The notes: generated by a model not told the origin, from the letters alone. DNA of 64,000 nucleotides from Rhodobacter sp. Har01 (GCF_020564565.1 NZ_JAJCTD010000009.1:16615-80614), one strand, 5' to 3'. Counted from the first letter of the stretch, positions 34,417 through 46,692 are shown. Translations and numbers: made by a program.

Positions 34417-34459
34417 GGAAATCGCACGATTTTCGTCCACGATTTTCGTCGAAAATCGT
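34417..34459. repeat. Twin-hairpin intergenic repeat, copy 3 (diverged)
   Basis: CGGAAATCG-CA-CGATTTTCG, one mismatch in the arms, then TCC, then ACGATTTTCG-T-CGAAAATCGT (34439-34459). It shares the CGTCCACGATTT core with copy 1 and again separates convergent genes. Confidence 0.6.
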
Positions 34460-34467
34460 CCTCCCCC

Positions 34468-34671
34468 TCAGTTGAACGCGCAGCCCGCCTTGATGCCCAG
34501 CTTGCGGAACACGCTGGCCGCCGGGCAGAAGCCGGTAAAGCTGGACTGGATCAGGTTCAGGCCGATGAACACGGTGAACCAGACGAATAGGGGCGACACG
34601 AAGGCCGTCAGCAACACGCTGAGCAGCACCATGCAGCCGGCGAACAGCATCACGGAACGGTCAAGGGTCAT
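34468..34671 (-). CDS. DUF2892 (YgaP transmembrane-like) protein
   Basis: A 67-residue membrane protein with two helices and the family motif TGFCP near the end of helix 2, like the membrane domain fused to rhodanese in YgaP. Here it stands alone, 18 bases after the RND pump gene. The DUF2892 link to sulfur transfer and the AT-rich operator-like head of the operon suggest a reactive-sulfur role, which is inference. Confidence 0.8.
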   Translation of the reverse strand: MTLDRSVMLFAGCMVLLSVLLTAFVSPLFVWFTVFIGLNLIQSSFTGFCPAASVFRKLGIKAGCAFN

Positions 34672-34689
34672 GTGGATTTCCTTTCAAGG

Positions 34690-37906
<3,217 letters not shown>

Positions 37907-37914
<8 letters not shown>

Positions 37915-38929
37915 GGGCCGCCCCTTCCGCGGCGCGCGCCGCAACCTCGGCTGCGGCCACCGCGCCATCCGTGCGCACCCTGTCGCCGGCCTGCAGCCCG
38001 CTCAGGGCCTCGACCATGGCCACATCGTCGATCTGGTGCGCATCGCCCGGGATCACCGTGCGCAGCATCAGCCCGGCGTCGGTTTCCACCGCGACGAAAT
38101 CCACCCCCGCCCGGGTGATCAGCGCGCTTTGCGGCACCGCAAGGCCGGCCCGGGTGCCCATCGGCAACCGCACCAGCACGCGGGCATCGACGTAACGGTC
38201 CGACAGCCCCTCAACCGCCACGTCGGCCACCACGCGGCCGTTCTCGATCAGCGGATAGACCCGCTCAAGCTTGCCCAGCGTCTCGCCGTCCGGGCCTTCG
38301 ATGGGCAGGGTGTCGCCTTCCTTGAGCGCGGTCGCGTGGCGTTCCGGCACGGCCAGCCGCAGGAAGATGCCGCCGCCGCCCAGCACGGCGACCACCTCGC
38401 CCGGCATCACCACAGCGCCCATGGCGACCGGCACGTCCAGCACGCGGCCATCGGCCGGCGCCAGCACCGCGCCTTCGTCGGACTGCTGCTGCACCACCTG
38501 CCGCTCGGCCGAAACGGCCTCGATCTGGCCATTCAGCACGTCGACCTGGGTGCGCAGCGCGTCCAGCCGCTGCACTGTCGTCACGCCGCGGGACAGCAGG
38601 TCCTCGCCGCGTTTCAGTTCCGCCTCGGCATTGGCAAGCTGCGCCTCGAGCGAGGTCTTCTGAGCGTCGATGGCCGAAAGCTGGAAGCCAAGCTTTTCGT
38701 CAACGATGCGGCCCAGCACATCGCCCGCCTTGACAGTGTCGCCTTCCTTGACCGCAAGGTCCACCAGGGTGCCGCCTAGCCTTGCCCGCGCGGGCAGGCG
38801 GTCGCGCGCCTCGATCCGGCCGAAGACGGCTTTCCAGTCGGTCAACTCGACCGGTTGCAGGGTGAAGGTCTCGGCCGTTGCAGAGAGCGGCAACCAAAGC
38901 GCCAGGATCGTTGCAATCAGTCGCATCAT
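37907..38929 (-). CDS. RND efflux periplasmic adaptor (membrane fusion protein)
   Basis: A 340-residue adaptor: cleavable-type signal (1-19), split lipoyl/barrel-sandwich domain, central alpha-hairpin (about 90-150) and beta-barrel domain. It links the RND pump to an outer-membrane channel. First gene of the three-gene operon, with an AT-rich promoter region upstream. Confidence 0.92.
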
Positions 38930-38971
38930 CGCCGGGCCTCGCGCTGGGAAGTTCGATTCAGCACCCTATAT

Positions 38972-38996
38972 ATTCATACTTTTGCATTTGTAAATG
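38972..38996. promoter_or_regulatory. AT-rich operator-like region before the RND operon
   Basis: ATTC-N8-GCAT (38972-38987), a one-base departure from the ATTC-N8-GAAT pattern before sqr, overlaps CATTT-GT-AAATG (38985-38996). On the operon strand, AAGTATG-GAAT-TATAT closely resembles the sqr region. Exact regulator unknown. Confidence 0.45.
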
Positions 38997-39074
38997 GTGC
39001 AGATCGAAATCCCCACGCCGGGCGGGGCGGTCCGGCAGCCAAGAGGGCCGGACAACCCGCCCCTTCGCCCTGGA

Positions 39075-40076
39075 TCACAGCACTTCGGAGACGCGCACGC
39101 TGCGGCCTTCGGCGACCGACTTCAGCGCCGCTTCGGCCAGGGCCAGGGCCATCAGTCCGTCCTGCCCGGTGGTGGGCATCGGCGCGCCGTCCTTTATCGC
39201 GGCGATGAAGGCGGCAATCTCGTTGGCATAGGCGGCAACGTAGCGGGTCATGAAGAAATTCAGCAGCGGCGCCGAGTGGAAGCCGTCCTTGTCGGCCACG
39301 GTCACCCGGCTTTCGCCATGGTTTTCCGCCGAGGCCATGCCGGTCGAGCCCAGAACCTCGATCCGCTGGTCATAGCCATAGGTGGCGCGGCGGGTGTTGG
39401 TGATGATCGCCTGCTTGCCGCTGGCGGTGCGCAGGATGACGTTGACGCTGTCGAAATCGCCCAGTTCGCCGATTTTCTTGTCGGTCAGCACCGAGGCCGC
39501 GGCCTGCACGGTCTCCACCTCTTCGCCCAGCAGCCAGCGCGCCATGTCGAAGTCATGGATCGTCATGTCGCGGAAGATGCCACCAGAGCGGGTGATGTAG
39601 TCATGCGGCGGGGCGCCCGGATCGCGGCTGGTGATGGTGACCATTTCCACCGTGCCCACCCGGCCGGCGTCGATGGCCGCCTTGACCGCCATGAAATCGG
39701 GGTCGAAGCGGCGGTTGAAGCCGACCATCAGCTTGCCCTTGGCGGCCTTGACGACCTTCAGGCAGTCGGCCACCCGCTTCAGCGACAGGTCGACCGGCTT
39801 TTCGCAGAACACCGCCTTGCCGGCGCGGACGAAGCGTTCGATCAGGTCGGCGTGGGTGTCGGTGGGGGTGCAGATCACCACGGCGTCGACATCGGCCGAG
39901 GTCTCGATCGCGTCGATGCTGCGGATGTCGCAGCCATAGGCCGCCTTCACCGCTTCGGCCGCCTTGGCGACCGGGTCGGCGATGGCGACCAATTGCGCGC
40001 CGGGGGTGCCGGCCACCGCGCGGGCATGGACCTGGCCAATGCGGCCGGCCCCGAGAATGGCGAAACGAAGGGTCAT
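39075..40076 (-). CDS. iolG: Inositol 2-dehydrogenase
   Basis: A 333-residue Gfo/Idh/MocA-family NAD-dependent dehydrogenase: Rossmann GAGRIG (9-14), the family EKP motif in FCEKPVDLS, and the catalytic-side FRDMTIHDFDMA with Asp and His. The order and length match IolG, which oxidizes myo-inositol (or scyllo-inositol) to inosose. It is the last gene downstream of the sugar ABC transporter. Confidence 0.88.
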   Translation of the reverse strand: MTLRFAILGAGRIGQVHARAVAGTPGAQLVAIADPVAKAAEAVKAAYGCDIRSIDAIETSADVDAVVICTPTDTHADLIERFVRAGKAVFCEKPVDLSLKRVADCLKVVKAAKGKLMVGFNRRFDPDFMAVKAAIDAGRVGTVEMVTITSRDPGAPPHDYITRSGGIFRDMTIHDFDMARWLLGEEVETVQAAASVLTDKKIGELGDFDSVNVILRTASGKQAIITNTRRATYGYDQRIEVLGSTGMASAENHGESRVTVADKDGFHSAPLLNFFMTRYVAAYANEIAAFIAAIKDGAPMPTTGQDGLMALALAEAALKSVAEGRSVRVSEVL

Positions 40077-40132
40077 GGTCGGTCTTTCCTTGCGCGGGCC
40101 GGGGGCCCTGTCTGGTCTGGGGTAAGGGAATT

Positions 40133-40146
40133 GCCGGAATTCCGGC
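40133..40146. repeat. Perfect 14-base palindrome between the ABC ATPase gene and iolG
   Basis: GCCGGAATTCCGGC lies seven bases after the ATPase stop on the minus strand. Possibly a small RNA-stabilizing stem. Confidence 0.4.
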
Positions 40147-40152
40147 GCGATG

Positions 40153-40923
40153 TCACGCCGCGCCTTCGAATTCCGAACCGGTCTTGGCGCCGGTGATGTA
40201 GGACACCACGTCCTCGCCGCTGGTCTCCTGCTTGCGCAGGTTGGCGACGATGCGGCCGCGGCGGAACACCACCACCCGGTCGACCAGATCGAACACCTGC
40301 CGCATGTTGTGGCTGATCAGGATCAGCGGCTCGCCCGCCTCCTTCAGGGTGCGGATGATGTTTTCCACCTGCGCGGTTTCCTGCACCCCCAGCGCGGCGG
40401 TGGGTTCGTCCATGATCACCAGCTTGGACTTGAAGGCCGCCGTCCGGGCGATGGCCACGCACTGCCGCTGCCCGCCCGACATGTTGCGGATGGTGTTCAT
40501 CAGGTTCGGGATCTTGACCCCGGTCTTGACCAGCGCCTGCAGGCTGGCCTCGCGCATGGCCTTCTTGTCCAGGATCGAGAACGGCCCCAGCCGGAAACGG
40601 AACTTCTCGCGCCCCAGGAAAAGGTTCGACGGCACGTCCAGATCATCGGCCAGGGCCAGGTTCTGGAACACCGTCTCGATGCCGGCTTCGCGCGCCTCGA
40701 TCGGGCTTTCGAAGGTGTGCTCGACCCCGTCAAAGATGATCTGCCCGCGGGTGGGCCTTTCGACCCCGGTGATCTGGCGCACGAAGGTGGACTTGCCCGC
40801 GCCGTTGTCGCCCATGATCGCCACATGCTCGCCCCGGCGCAGGGTGAAGCTGGCGTCGCTCAGCGCGTGGACCCCGCCGTAGTGCTTGGTCAGGCCGCGG
40901 GTTTCCAGAATGGTGTCGGTCAT
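40153..40923 (-). CDS. Inositol/sugar ABC transporter ATPase (single domain)
   Basis: A 256-residue ABC ATPase: Walker A GDNGAGKST, signature MSGGQ, Walker B LVIMDEP and switch His in LISHNM. It resembles half of RbsA/XylG; CUT2-family sugar importers often use fused double ATPases, but FrcA-type single ones occur and would dimerize. It begins five bases after the permease stop. Confidence 0.88.
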   Translation of the reverse strand: MTDTILETRGLTKHYGGVHALSDASFTLRRGEHVAIMGDNGAGKSTFVRQITGVERPTRGQIIFDGVEHTFESPIEAREAGIETVFQNLALADDLDVPSNLFLGREKFRFRLGPFSILDKKAMREASLQALVKTGVKIPNLMNTIRNMSGGQRQCVAIARTAAFKSKLVIMDEPTAALGVQETAQVENIIRTLKEAGEPLILISHNMRQVFDLVDRVVVFRRGRIVANLRKQETSGEDVVSYITGAKTGSEFEGAA

Positions 40924-40928
40924 CAGCG

Positions 40929-41996
40929 TTACCCCCTGCTGCGGCCCTGGCGCCACTGGTCCAGCACCACGGCACCGACGATGATCACGCCCTTCACCAT
41001 CTCCTGGTAATAGGCGTCAAGCTGAAGGAAGGTGAAGCCCGAGATGATGACGCCGAAGATCAGCGCCCCCAGCACGGTGCCCAGGATCGACCCGCGTCCG
41101 CCTTGCAGGCTGACCCCGCCGATCACCGCCATGGCGATGGCGTCCAGTTCGTACATCACCCCCATGCCGGCCTGTGCCGTCAGGTTCTTGGATGACAGCA
41201 CGATGGCGGCGAGCGCGGCCAGCATCCCGGCGATGGTGTAGACCAGCACCTTGTGGTTGGCGACCTTGATGCCCGACATCCGGCTGGCCTGTTCGTTCGA
41301 CCCCACCGCATAGCAATGCTTGCCGTATTTGGTCTGGGTCAGGATCAGGTGGAACAGCACCGCCAGCAGCACGAAGATCAGGACCGGCATCATGCCCTTG
41401 CCGATGGCGGCATAGCCCTCGGTCGGGAAGGACACCGGGTTGCCGTTCGACCACCAGCGCGAAAAGCCGCGGGCGAAGACCATCATCCCCAGCGTGGCGA
41501 TGAAGGGCGGAATGCGGGTGAACGCCACCAGCGCCCCGTTGACCATGCCGGCTGCCAGCCCGCAGCCAAGGCCCACCAGCACCGGCACCAGCACCGGCAG
41601 GTCCATCGCCCAGTCGCCGAAGATGGCCTTGGGGTTGGGGTTGCCGTTCACCATGGCGGTCTGCGCGAAACTCATCGCGACCATCGCCGTGGCGCCGACG
41701 ATCGAGCCGGAGGAAAGGTCGATCCCGCCCGAGATGATGACCTGCGTCACCCCCAGCGCGATGATCCCGATGATCGAGACCTGAAGGATGATGATGTTCA
41801 GCCGCTGCCAGTTGAAGATCGCATCGACGTTGTCGCGGGTGTTGAACAGGAAACTGTCGCCCAGGAACAGGCGGCCGATCAGCTCGAACGCCACGGTGAT
41901 CAGGACAAGTGCCAGGAACACGTTCAGTTCCGGCGGTCTTGATCGCTTGGCCGGATCGTAGCTCAGCCCCCCGATCCCGTGCTGTGTCTGTACCAT
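40929..41996 (-). CDS. Inositol/sugar ABC transporter permease
   Basis: A 355-residue RbsC-family permease with about ten hydrophobic segments and the motif GGIDLSSGSIVGATA early on. The cytoplasmic coupling region is near YAVGSNEQASRMSGI. It pairs with the single-domain ATPase and the binding protein encoded on either side. Confidence 0.9.
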   Translation of the reverse strand: MVQTQHGIGGLSYDPAKRSRPPELNVFLALVLITVAFELIGRLFLGDSFLFNTRDNVDAIFNWQRLNIIILQVSIIGIIALGVTQVIISGGIDLSSGSIVGATAMVAMSFAQTAMVNGNPNPKAIFGDWAMDLPVLVPVLVGLGCGLAAGMVNGALVAFTRIPPFIATLGMMVFARGFSRWWSNGNPVSFPTEGYAAIGKGMMPVLIFVLLAVLFHLILTQTKYGKHCYAVGSNEQASRMSGIKVANHKVLVYTIAGMLAALAAIVLSSKNLTAQAGMGVMYELDAIAMAVIGGVSLQGGRGSILGTVLGALIFGVIISGFTFLQLDAYYQEMVKGVIIVGAVVLDQWRQGRSRG

Positions 41997-42053
41997 GGTC
42001 ACTCCTCTGGCCCCGAAGGCGGCGCGGCGGCCGCCGGAAGGGGCGTGCAGGAC

Positions 42054-42077
42054 GGGGGCGGCAAGAACGCCGCCCCC
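42054..42077. promoter_or_regulatory. Strong hairpin between the binding-protein and permease genes
   Basis: GGGGGCGGC-AAGAAC-GCCGCCCCC, perfect 9-bp arms, 23 bases after the binding-protein stop. It probably protects the binding-protein message or partly ends transcription, giving more binding protein than permease. Confidence 0.65.
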
Positions 42078-42100
42078 CTGCGATCGGCGCGAGGGCCGGA

Positions 42101-43042
42101 TCAGTTCTTCGTCAGGTAGGTGTCGATGTTGGCCGGGGTGACCAGCTCGAAGGGAATATAGACCTTCTGCTCGACCGCCTCGCCCGCGGCCAGCTTGGTG
42201 GCGGCATCCAGCGCGCCGGCGCCCTGGGCGGCGGCATTCTGGAACACCGTCACGTCCAGATCGCCCGCCTGCATCGCCGCAAGGGCATCCTGGGTGGCGT
42301 CGACGCCGCCCACCACGACGGTGGCCATGTCCAGCCCCGCGGCCTTCATCGCCTGGATCGCGCCGATCGCCATTTCGTCGTTGTTGGCGATCACGCCGTC
42401 GAAGGCGGCGCCGGTCGACAGCCAGTTGGTCATCAGGTTCTGCGCCTGGTCGCGGCTCCAGTTCGCGGTCTGCTCGTCGATGATGTTCAGCGTCACCTCG
42501 CACTCGCCGGCCGCGATCACGTCATGGATGTCGGCGGTGCGCTGCACGGCGGCCTGGTTCGACAGCTCTCCCATCATCACATAGACATTGGCCTCGGTCT
42601 TGCCCTGCTCCTTGAACAGGCGGCAGACCTCGATGGTTTCCAGCGTGCCGGATTCCACTTCGTTCGAGGCCACGAAGGCCTGGTTGTCGGGCAGGGTGTC
42701 GACGTTGATCGGCTGGCGGTTGACGTAGACCAGCGGCACGCCGGCAGCGGCGGCGGCGTCCGACATCGCCTGGGTGGCGCTGGTGTCCACCGGGTTCACG
42801 ATGATCGCGTCAACGCCCGAGGCGATGAAGTTGTTGATCTGGTCAAGTTGCTTGGCCACGTCGTTCTGCGCGTCCTCGATCTGCACGCTCAGCCCGGCGC
42901 TGTCGGCCTGGGACTGGATGCCGTTGCGCAGCACGGTCAGGAAGTTGTCGTCGAACAGCGCCATCGACACGCCGATGCCGTCGGCCATCGCAGTCGTGGT
43001 CATCAGCGCGCCGAAGCCGGCGGCAAGAAGGGTCTTCTTCAT
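42101..43042 (-). CDS. Inositol/rhizopine-type ABC transporter periplasmic binding protein
   Basis: A 313-residue CUT2-family binding protein with a signal peptide (cleavage after AMA, about residue 20). The N-terminal lobe carries IGVSMALFDDNFL, and further segments are ASGVDAIIVNPVDT and GVIANNDEMAIGA. Close relatives are labelled rhizopine-binding (MocB) or inositol-binding. The iol neighbours make an inositol-like ligand likely. Preceded by a strong AGGGAGAGAG ribosome site. Confidence 0.88.
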   Translation of the reverse strand: MKKTLLAAGFGALMTTTAMADGIGVSMALFDDNFLTVLRNGIQSQADSAGLSVQIEDAQNDVAKQLDQINNFIASGVDAIIVNPVDTSATQAMSDAAAAAGVPLVYVNRQPINVDTLPDNQAFVASNEVESGTLETIEVCRLFKEQGKTEANVYVMMGELSNQAAVQRTADIHDVIAAGECEVTLNIIDEQTANWSRDQAQNLMTNWLSTGAAFDGVIANNDEMAIGAIQAMKAAGLDMATVVVGGVDATQDALAAMQAGDLDVTVFQNAAAQGAGALDAATKLAAGEAVEQKVYIPFELVTPANIDTYLTKN

Positions 43043-43131
43043 GGTCTCTCTCCCTTTGTGGATGTCCGGCGCATCCGTGACTTTGCCGGAGGGGCACCCC
43101 TCTCTCCCAGGCGCCCCGGTTACCCTGGCGG

Positions 43132-43950
43132 TCAGGCGGCCTTGCGGGCCATGCCCTCGCGGATGAACGTCATCGACGCCGCCAGATCCGCCAGCGGCGT
43201 GGCGCTGGCATGGACCTGCGGCGCGAAGGATTCAAAGCTGACCGGGCCGTCCCAGCCGGCCGCCCGCAAGGCGGCGATCTGGTCGATGTTGCCCAGCCGG
43301 TCGGCGGCATCCACCAGGATGCGGTGCGCGTCGGTCATCTGCGCCAGCGTGACGGTGGGATCGACCACGCCCGAGATGTGGACAAGGCCGGTGTGCTGCG
43401 GGAACAGCGGCCCAGCCTGGGCCAGCGTGTGGTGAAAGCTGTCATGCACCAGCTTGAACTGCTCCCTGCCGCCGGTGGCCTCGATCGCCTCGACCGCCTC
43501 GGCCTTGTGGCGCAGTGGACAGGTCTCGAACCCCAGCGGTTCCACCAGGCCGGTCAGCCCGTGGTCCTCGAGCATCGGCTTCAGCGCCTTGAGCGCCACC
43601 CGCAGCGCCGCCTGGCGTTCGCCGTTGCCCATGCCACCATTGTCGTTGCGCGGGATCAGGCTGACCGCCTCGGCCCCGGCGGCGCGGGCAATCCGCATCA
43701 GCGCCAGCGCCTCGGCAGCCTTGCCGTCGGACCAGTCGTTGAAGCGCTTGACCTCGGCCACCGCCAGGAGGCGCAGACCCTTGTCGCGGGCCAGGGCGCC
43801 GGCGGCGGCGGGGTCCATGCCGTCGAACAGCGGCTGCGGCAGGTCATTGCGCACCTCGACGCCGACCATGTCCAGGTCGGCTGCAAGGTCGAGCAGTTGC
43901 GCATAGCCAAGGCGGGCCACGGTCATGTGGTTCAGGGCAAAGGATGTCAT
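43132..43950 (-). CDS. iolI: 2-keto-myo-inositol isomerase-like TIM-barrel protein
   Basis: A 272-residue xylose-isomerase-like TIM barrel (AP endonuclease 2 family) with metal-site residues in VEPLGFET, HDSFHH and HISGV. The length and the NDLPQPLFDG segment fit IolI, which interconverts inosose isomers. MocC- or IolE-type functions are alternatives. It is the first gene of the minus-strand inositol operon, with palindromes in its upstream region. Confidence 0.8.
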   Translation of the reverse strand: MTSFALNHMTVARLGYAQLLDLAADLDMVGVEVRNDLPQPLFDGMDPAAAGALARDKGLRLLAVAEVKRFNDWSDGKAAEALALMRIARAAGAEAVSLIPRNDNGGMGNGERQAALRVALKALKPMLEDHGLTGLVEPLGFETCPLRHKAEAVEAIEATGGREQFKLVHDSFHHTLAQAGPLFPQHTGLVHISGVVDPTVTLAQMTDAHRILVDAADRLGNIDQIAALRAAGWDGPVSFESFAPQVHASATPLADLAASMTFIREGMARKAA

Positions 43951-43989
43951 CGCATGGTCTCCCCACCCCTGCGCCGATTGGGGACAGAC

Positions 43990-44025
43990 GATGCGAACCG
44001 CATCCGATTCGGTCAATTCAATCGG
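43990..44025. promoter_or_regulatory. Palindromic operator candidates before the iol operon
   Basis: GATGCG-AAC-CGCATC (43990-44004) is a perfect inverted repeat; CCGATT (44004-44009) and AATCGG (44020-44025) form a second. They lie 40-75 bases before the iolI start and downstream of the LacI-family gene, so they are candidate sites for that regulator. Confidence 0.5.
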
Positions 44026-44083
44026 TGATGCTTTTCGTCAGGGATGATGGCATTGCCGAAACGGAATGATTGCCTTTCGTCAG
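44024..44083 (+). repeat. Direct repeats of a TTTCGTCAG element
   Basis: GTGATGCTTTTCGTCAG (44025-44041) and ATGATTGCCTTTCGTCAG (44066-44083) are similar direct repeats about 41 bases apart. The second overlaps the LacI-family stop codon. Possibly regulatory. Confidence 0.35.
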
Positions 44084-45111
44084 ACGGATTCCGGCAGATA
44101 CAGGTCCGGCTGCAGGAAATGCTGGCCCAGCACCGGGGTGATCCCCTTCTGCACCGCCTCAGCCGCCAGCGTCACCAGGTCGGCGCAAAGGCGCGGCAGC
44201 GGCGTGCCGATCACCATGCCGACATAGCGCGAGATCAGCGCGGCCCGGCTTTCCGGCGTCAGCTCATTCACGATCAGCGCCACCTCGCCGGGCTGGCGCA
44301 CCTCGCGCAGGGCGGCGATGGCGCCCTCCATGCCGCCGCCCGCGCAATAGATGCCACGCAGGTCGGGGTGGCGGCCCAGCAGATCCAACGTCGCCTCATA
44401 GGTCAGTTGCCGGGTTTCCAGGTTCACCAGAGTGTCCAGGATGGTGAACTGCGGCGCGTATTCGCGGAAATAGCTGCGAAAACCTGTCTCGCGCAGTTCA
44501 TGCCCGTGCCAGCGGTAGCCGCCGACAAAAACCGCGATCTTGCCGGGCCGGTGCGAGGTCTGCACGATCATGTGCGCGGCGATGCGGCCGATCTTCATGT
44601 TGTTCAGGCCCAGGTAATTCTGCCGCACGCCCTGGGCGAAATCGTTCAGCAGGGCAAAGCAGGGAATCCCGCGCGCATTCAGCCGCATCACCGCCTCGGT
44701 GACCTCGGGGTGGGTGACCGAGGTCGCGGCCACCACATCCACCCGGTCGGCCAGCCCGTCGATCAGCGCCGCAAAGTCGGCCGGCGTCTGCGAGCTGGCG
44801 AATTCGATCACCGCCGAGGCGCGCAGCCCGGTGGCCCGGGTGACGGCGCGTTCGATCTCGGCCTTGAAGGACTGATAGAAGGCCTGGCGTTCCTTGTGCA
44901 ACACCACGCCCAGCCGCAGCCGCGGCAGGTCCATCTGCACCCTTTGCCCGATCAGCGGCGTGGCGTGATAGCCAACCAGGCGCGCAGCCTCGTACACCCG
45001 GCGCGCGGTGTCCTCGCGCACCTTCTCGCGCGCGTTCAGGACACGGTCGACGGTGGCGGTGGACACGCCGGCCTCGTGGGCGACATCGTGAATGGTAGGG
45101 CGGCGGGCCAT
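44080..45111 (-). CDS. LacI-family regulator of the inositol/moc locus
   Basis: A 343-residue regulator: N-terminal helix-turn-helix (TIHDVAHEAGVSTATVDRVLN) with the hinge, then a periplasmic-binding-like domain related to sugar-binding proteins. It lies between the minus-strand iol operon and the plus-strand moc genes and probably controls both. The likely inducer is an inositol-type compound, by context. Confidence 0.9.
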   Translation of the reverse strand: MARRPTIHDVAHEAGVSTATVDRVLNAREKVREDTARRVYEAARLVGYHATPLIGQRVQMDLPRLRLGVVLHKERQAFYQSFKAEIERAVTRATGLRASAVIEFASSQTPADFAALIDGLADRVDVVAATSVTHPEVTEAVMRLNARGIPCFALLNDFAQGVRQNYLGLNNMKIGRIAAHMIVQTSHRPGKIAVFVGGYRWHGHELRETGFRSYFREYAPQFTILDTLVNLETRQLTYEATLDLLGRHPDLRGIYCAGGGMEGAIAALREVRQPGEVALIVNELTPESRAALISRYVGMVIGTPLPRLCADLVTLAAEAVQKGITPVLGQHFLQPDLYLPESV

Positions 45112-45118
45112 GCTGCTC

Positions 45119-45170
45119 CTGATGGTTTCACATCATTCCTGATGGCAGCGTGATGGGTTCTGATGGAACC
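45119..45170. promoter_or_regulatory. Divergent control region between the LacI-family gene and mocD
   Basis: TGATGG occurs repeatedly (four near-copies within about 50 bases), and CATCA-TTCC-TGATG forms an inverted repeat at about 45132-45145. It may hold promoters for both genes and a regulator site. Confidence 0.35.
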
Positions 45171-45268
45171 TGCAAGCCCGTCTCTTGGTGAATCGGCGCC
45201 TTCCGGTCTATCGACGAGTCGGGTCCCGCTGCATGACGGGCGCCCGGCCAGCCTGGGGAGGGGACGGC

Positions 45269-46366
45269 ATGGGGAAACGGGACTACAGCCCGTTCGGGGC
45301 CGACGCGCAGCGCGCCGTCGACCGCGGCCTGACCGCGGCGGAGTGGTATCACACCGAAGTGCCGCGCAAGGTGATGAAAGACCTGATGACCCGGACCGAC
45401 CAGCCGGCCATTCGCGACACACTCATCCTTTACGGCGTCATGATCGCCTGCGCCGGCATCGGCATCGCGCTTTGGCCTTCCTGGGCCTCGCTGCCGTTCT
45501 GGCTGGCCTATGGCGTGCTGTACGGCTCGGCCTCCGACTCGCGCTGGCACGAATGCGGCCACGGCACCGCCTTCCGCACGCCGTGGATGAACGACGTCGT
45601 CTACCAGATCGCCAGCTTCATGATCATGCGCAATCCCGCCACCTGGCGCTGGAGCCATGCGCGGCACCATTCCGAGACCTATTTCGTCGGCCGTGACCCG
45701 GAAATCGCGGTGATGCGCCCGCCGGACCTGGCGCGGGTGATGCTGAACTTCTTCGGCATCATCGACGTGATGAAATTCTTCCCGAACCTGATCCGCAACG
45801 CGCTGGACGGCCCTACGGCCGAGGAACGCACCTTCGTGCCGGAAAGCGAATGGGGCAAGGTCCGCAAGGTCGCCCGCATCCACTTGGGCATCTATGCCGC
45901 CACGCTGACCCTGGCGCTGTGGACCCATTCCATCCTGCCGCTGATGGTGATCGGCCTGCCGCGGATGTACGGCGCCTGGCACCATGTGATGACCGGCCTG
46001 TTGCAGCATGGCGGGTTGGCCGACAACGTCATCGACCACCGGCTGAACAGCCGCACCGTGCTGATGAACCCGGTCAGCCGCTTCATCTACTGGAACATGA
46101 ACTACCACGTCGAACACCACATGTTCCCGATGGTGCCCTATCACGCGCTTCCCCGCCTGCACGAGACGATCAAGGGCGACCTGCCCGCGCCCAACCGCTC
46201 GATCCTCGAGGGGTTCCGCGAGATGTGGCCGGCGTTCAGGCGCCAGCTGGCCTATGAGGATTATTTCATTCGCCGCGACCTGCCAGCCAGCGCCAAGCCC
46301 TACCGCGAGGATTTCCACCAGTTTGTGCCGGGGATGATGGCCCAAGCTTCCAACGCCGCCGAATAA
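45269..46366 (+). CDS. mocD: Fatty-acid-desaturase-fold oxygenase, MocD-like
   Basis: A 365-residue membrane di-iron enzyme with three His boxes: H94-x3-H98, H130-x2-HH (133, 134) and H280-x2-HH (283, 284). Hydrophobic helices lie near residues 50-90 and 200-230. In rhizobia, MocD with the Rieske ferredoxin MocE and reductase MocF removes the O-methyl group from the rhizopine 3-O-methyl-scyllo-inosamine. Here it is followed 11 bases later by a MocE-like ferredoxin and lies in an inositol locus, which favours this role over lipid desaturation. GGGGAGGGG precedes the ATG at 45269. Confidence 0.8.
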   Translation: MGKRDYSPFGADAQRAVDRGLTAAEWYHTEVPRKVMKDLMTRTDQPAIRDTLILYGVMIACAGIGIALWPSWASLPFWLAYGVLYGSASDSRWHECGHGTAFRTPWMNDVVYQIASFMIMRNPATWRWSHARHHSETYFVGRDPEIAVMRPPDLARVMLNFFGIIDVMKFFPNLIRNALDGPTAEERTFVPESEWGKVRKVARIHLGIYAATLTLALWTHSILPLMVIGLPRMYGAWHHVMTGLLQHGGLADNVIDHRLNSRTVLMNPVSRFIYWNMNYHVEHHMFPMVPYHALPRLHETIKGDLPAPNRSILEGFREMWPAFRRQLAYEDYFIRRDLPASAKPYREDFHQFVPGMMAQASNAAE

Positions 46367-46377
46367 GGGGACCGGAC

Positions 46378-46692
46378 ATGCCGCACTGGATTGACGCCTG
46401 CGCGCCCGGCGACATCGACGCCGAAGACCTGATCCGGTTTGACCACGCCGGAGCGACCCATGCCATCTACCACGGGCCGGACGGCAGGTTCTACGCCACC
46501 GACGGGTTGTGCAGCCACGAACATGTGCATCTTGCCGACGGGCTGGTGATGGAGTTCCTGATCGAATGTCCCAAGCACAACGGCCAGTTCGACTATCGCA
46601 CCGGCGAGGCCAAGCGCGCCCCGGTCTGCGTCAACCTGCGGACCTATCCCGTCAGGGTCGAAGCCGGTCGCGTGCTGGTCGAGCTGCCATAA
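46378..46692 (+). CDS. mocE: Rieske [2Fe-2S] ferredoxin, MocE-like
   Basis: A 104-residue Rieske protein with cluster ligands C45-x-H47 and C64-x2-H67. It would carry electrons to the MocD-type oxygenase. No ferredoxin reductase (MocF) gene is in the window, so electrons must come from an unlinked reductase. Its stop overlaps the next start (TAATG). Confidence 0.88.
   Translation: MPHWIDACAPGDIDAEDLIRFDHAGATHAIYHGPDGRFYATDGLCSHEHVHLADGLVMEFLIECPKHNGQFDYRTGEAKRAPVCVNLRTYPVRVEAGRVLVELP

Noticed and set aside
43089..43102. GAGGGG-CA-CCCCTC between iolI and the binding-protein gene as a terminator
   Set aside because: Only a 6-bp stem with a 2-base loop and no T run; cannot be supported beyond a weak stem.
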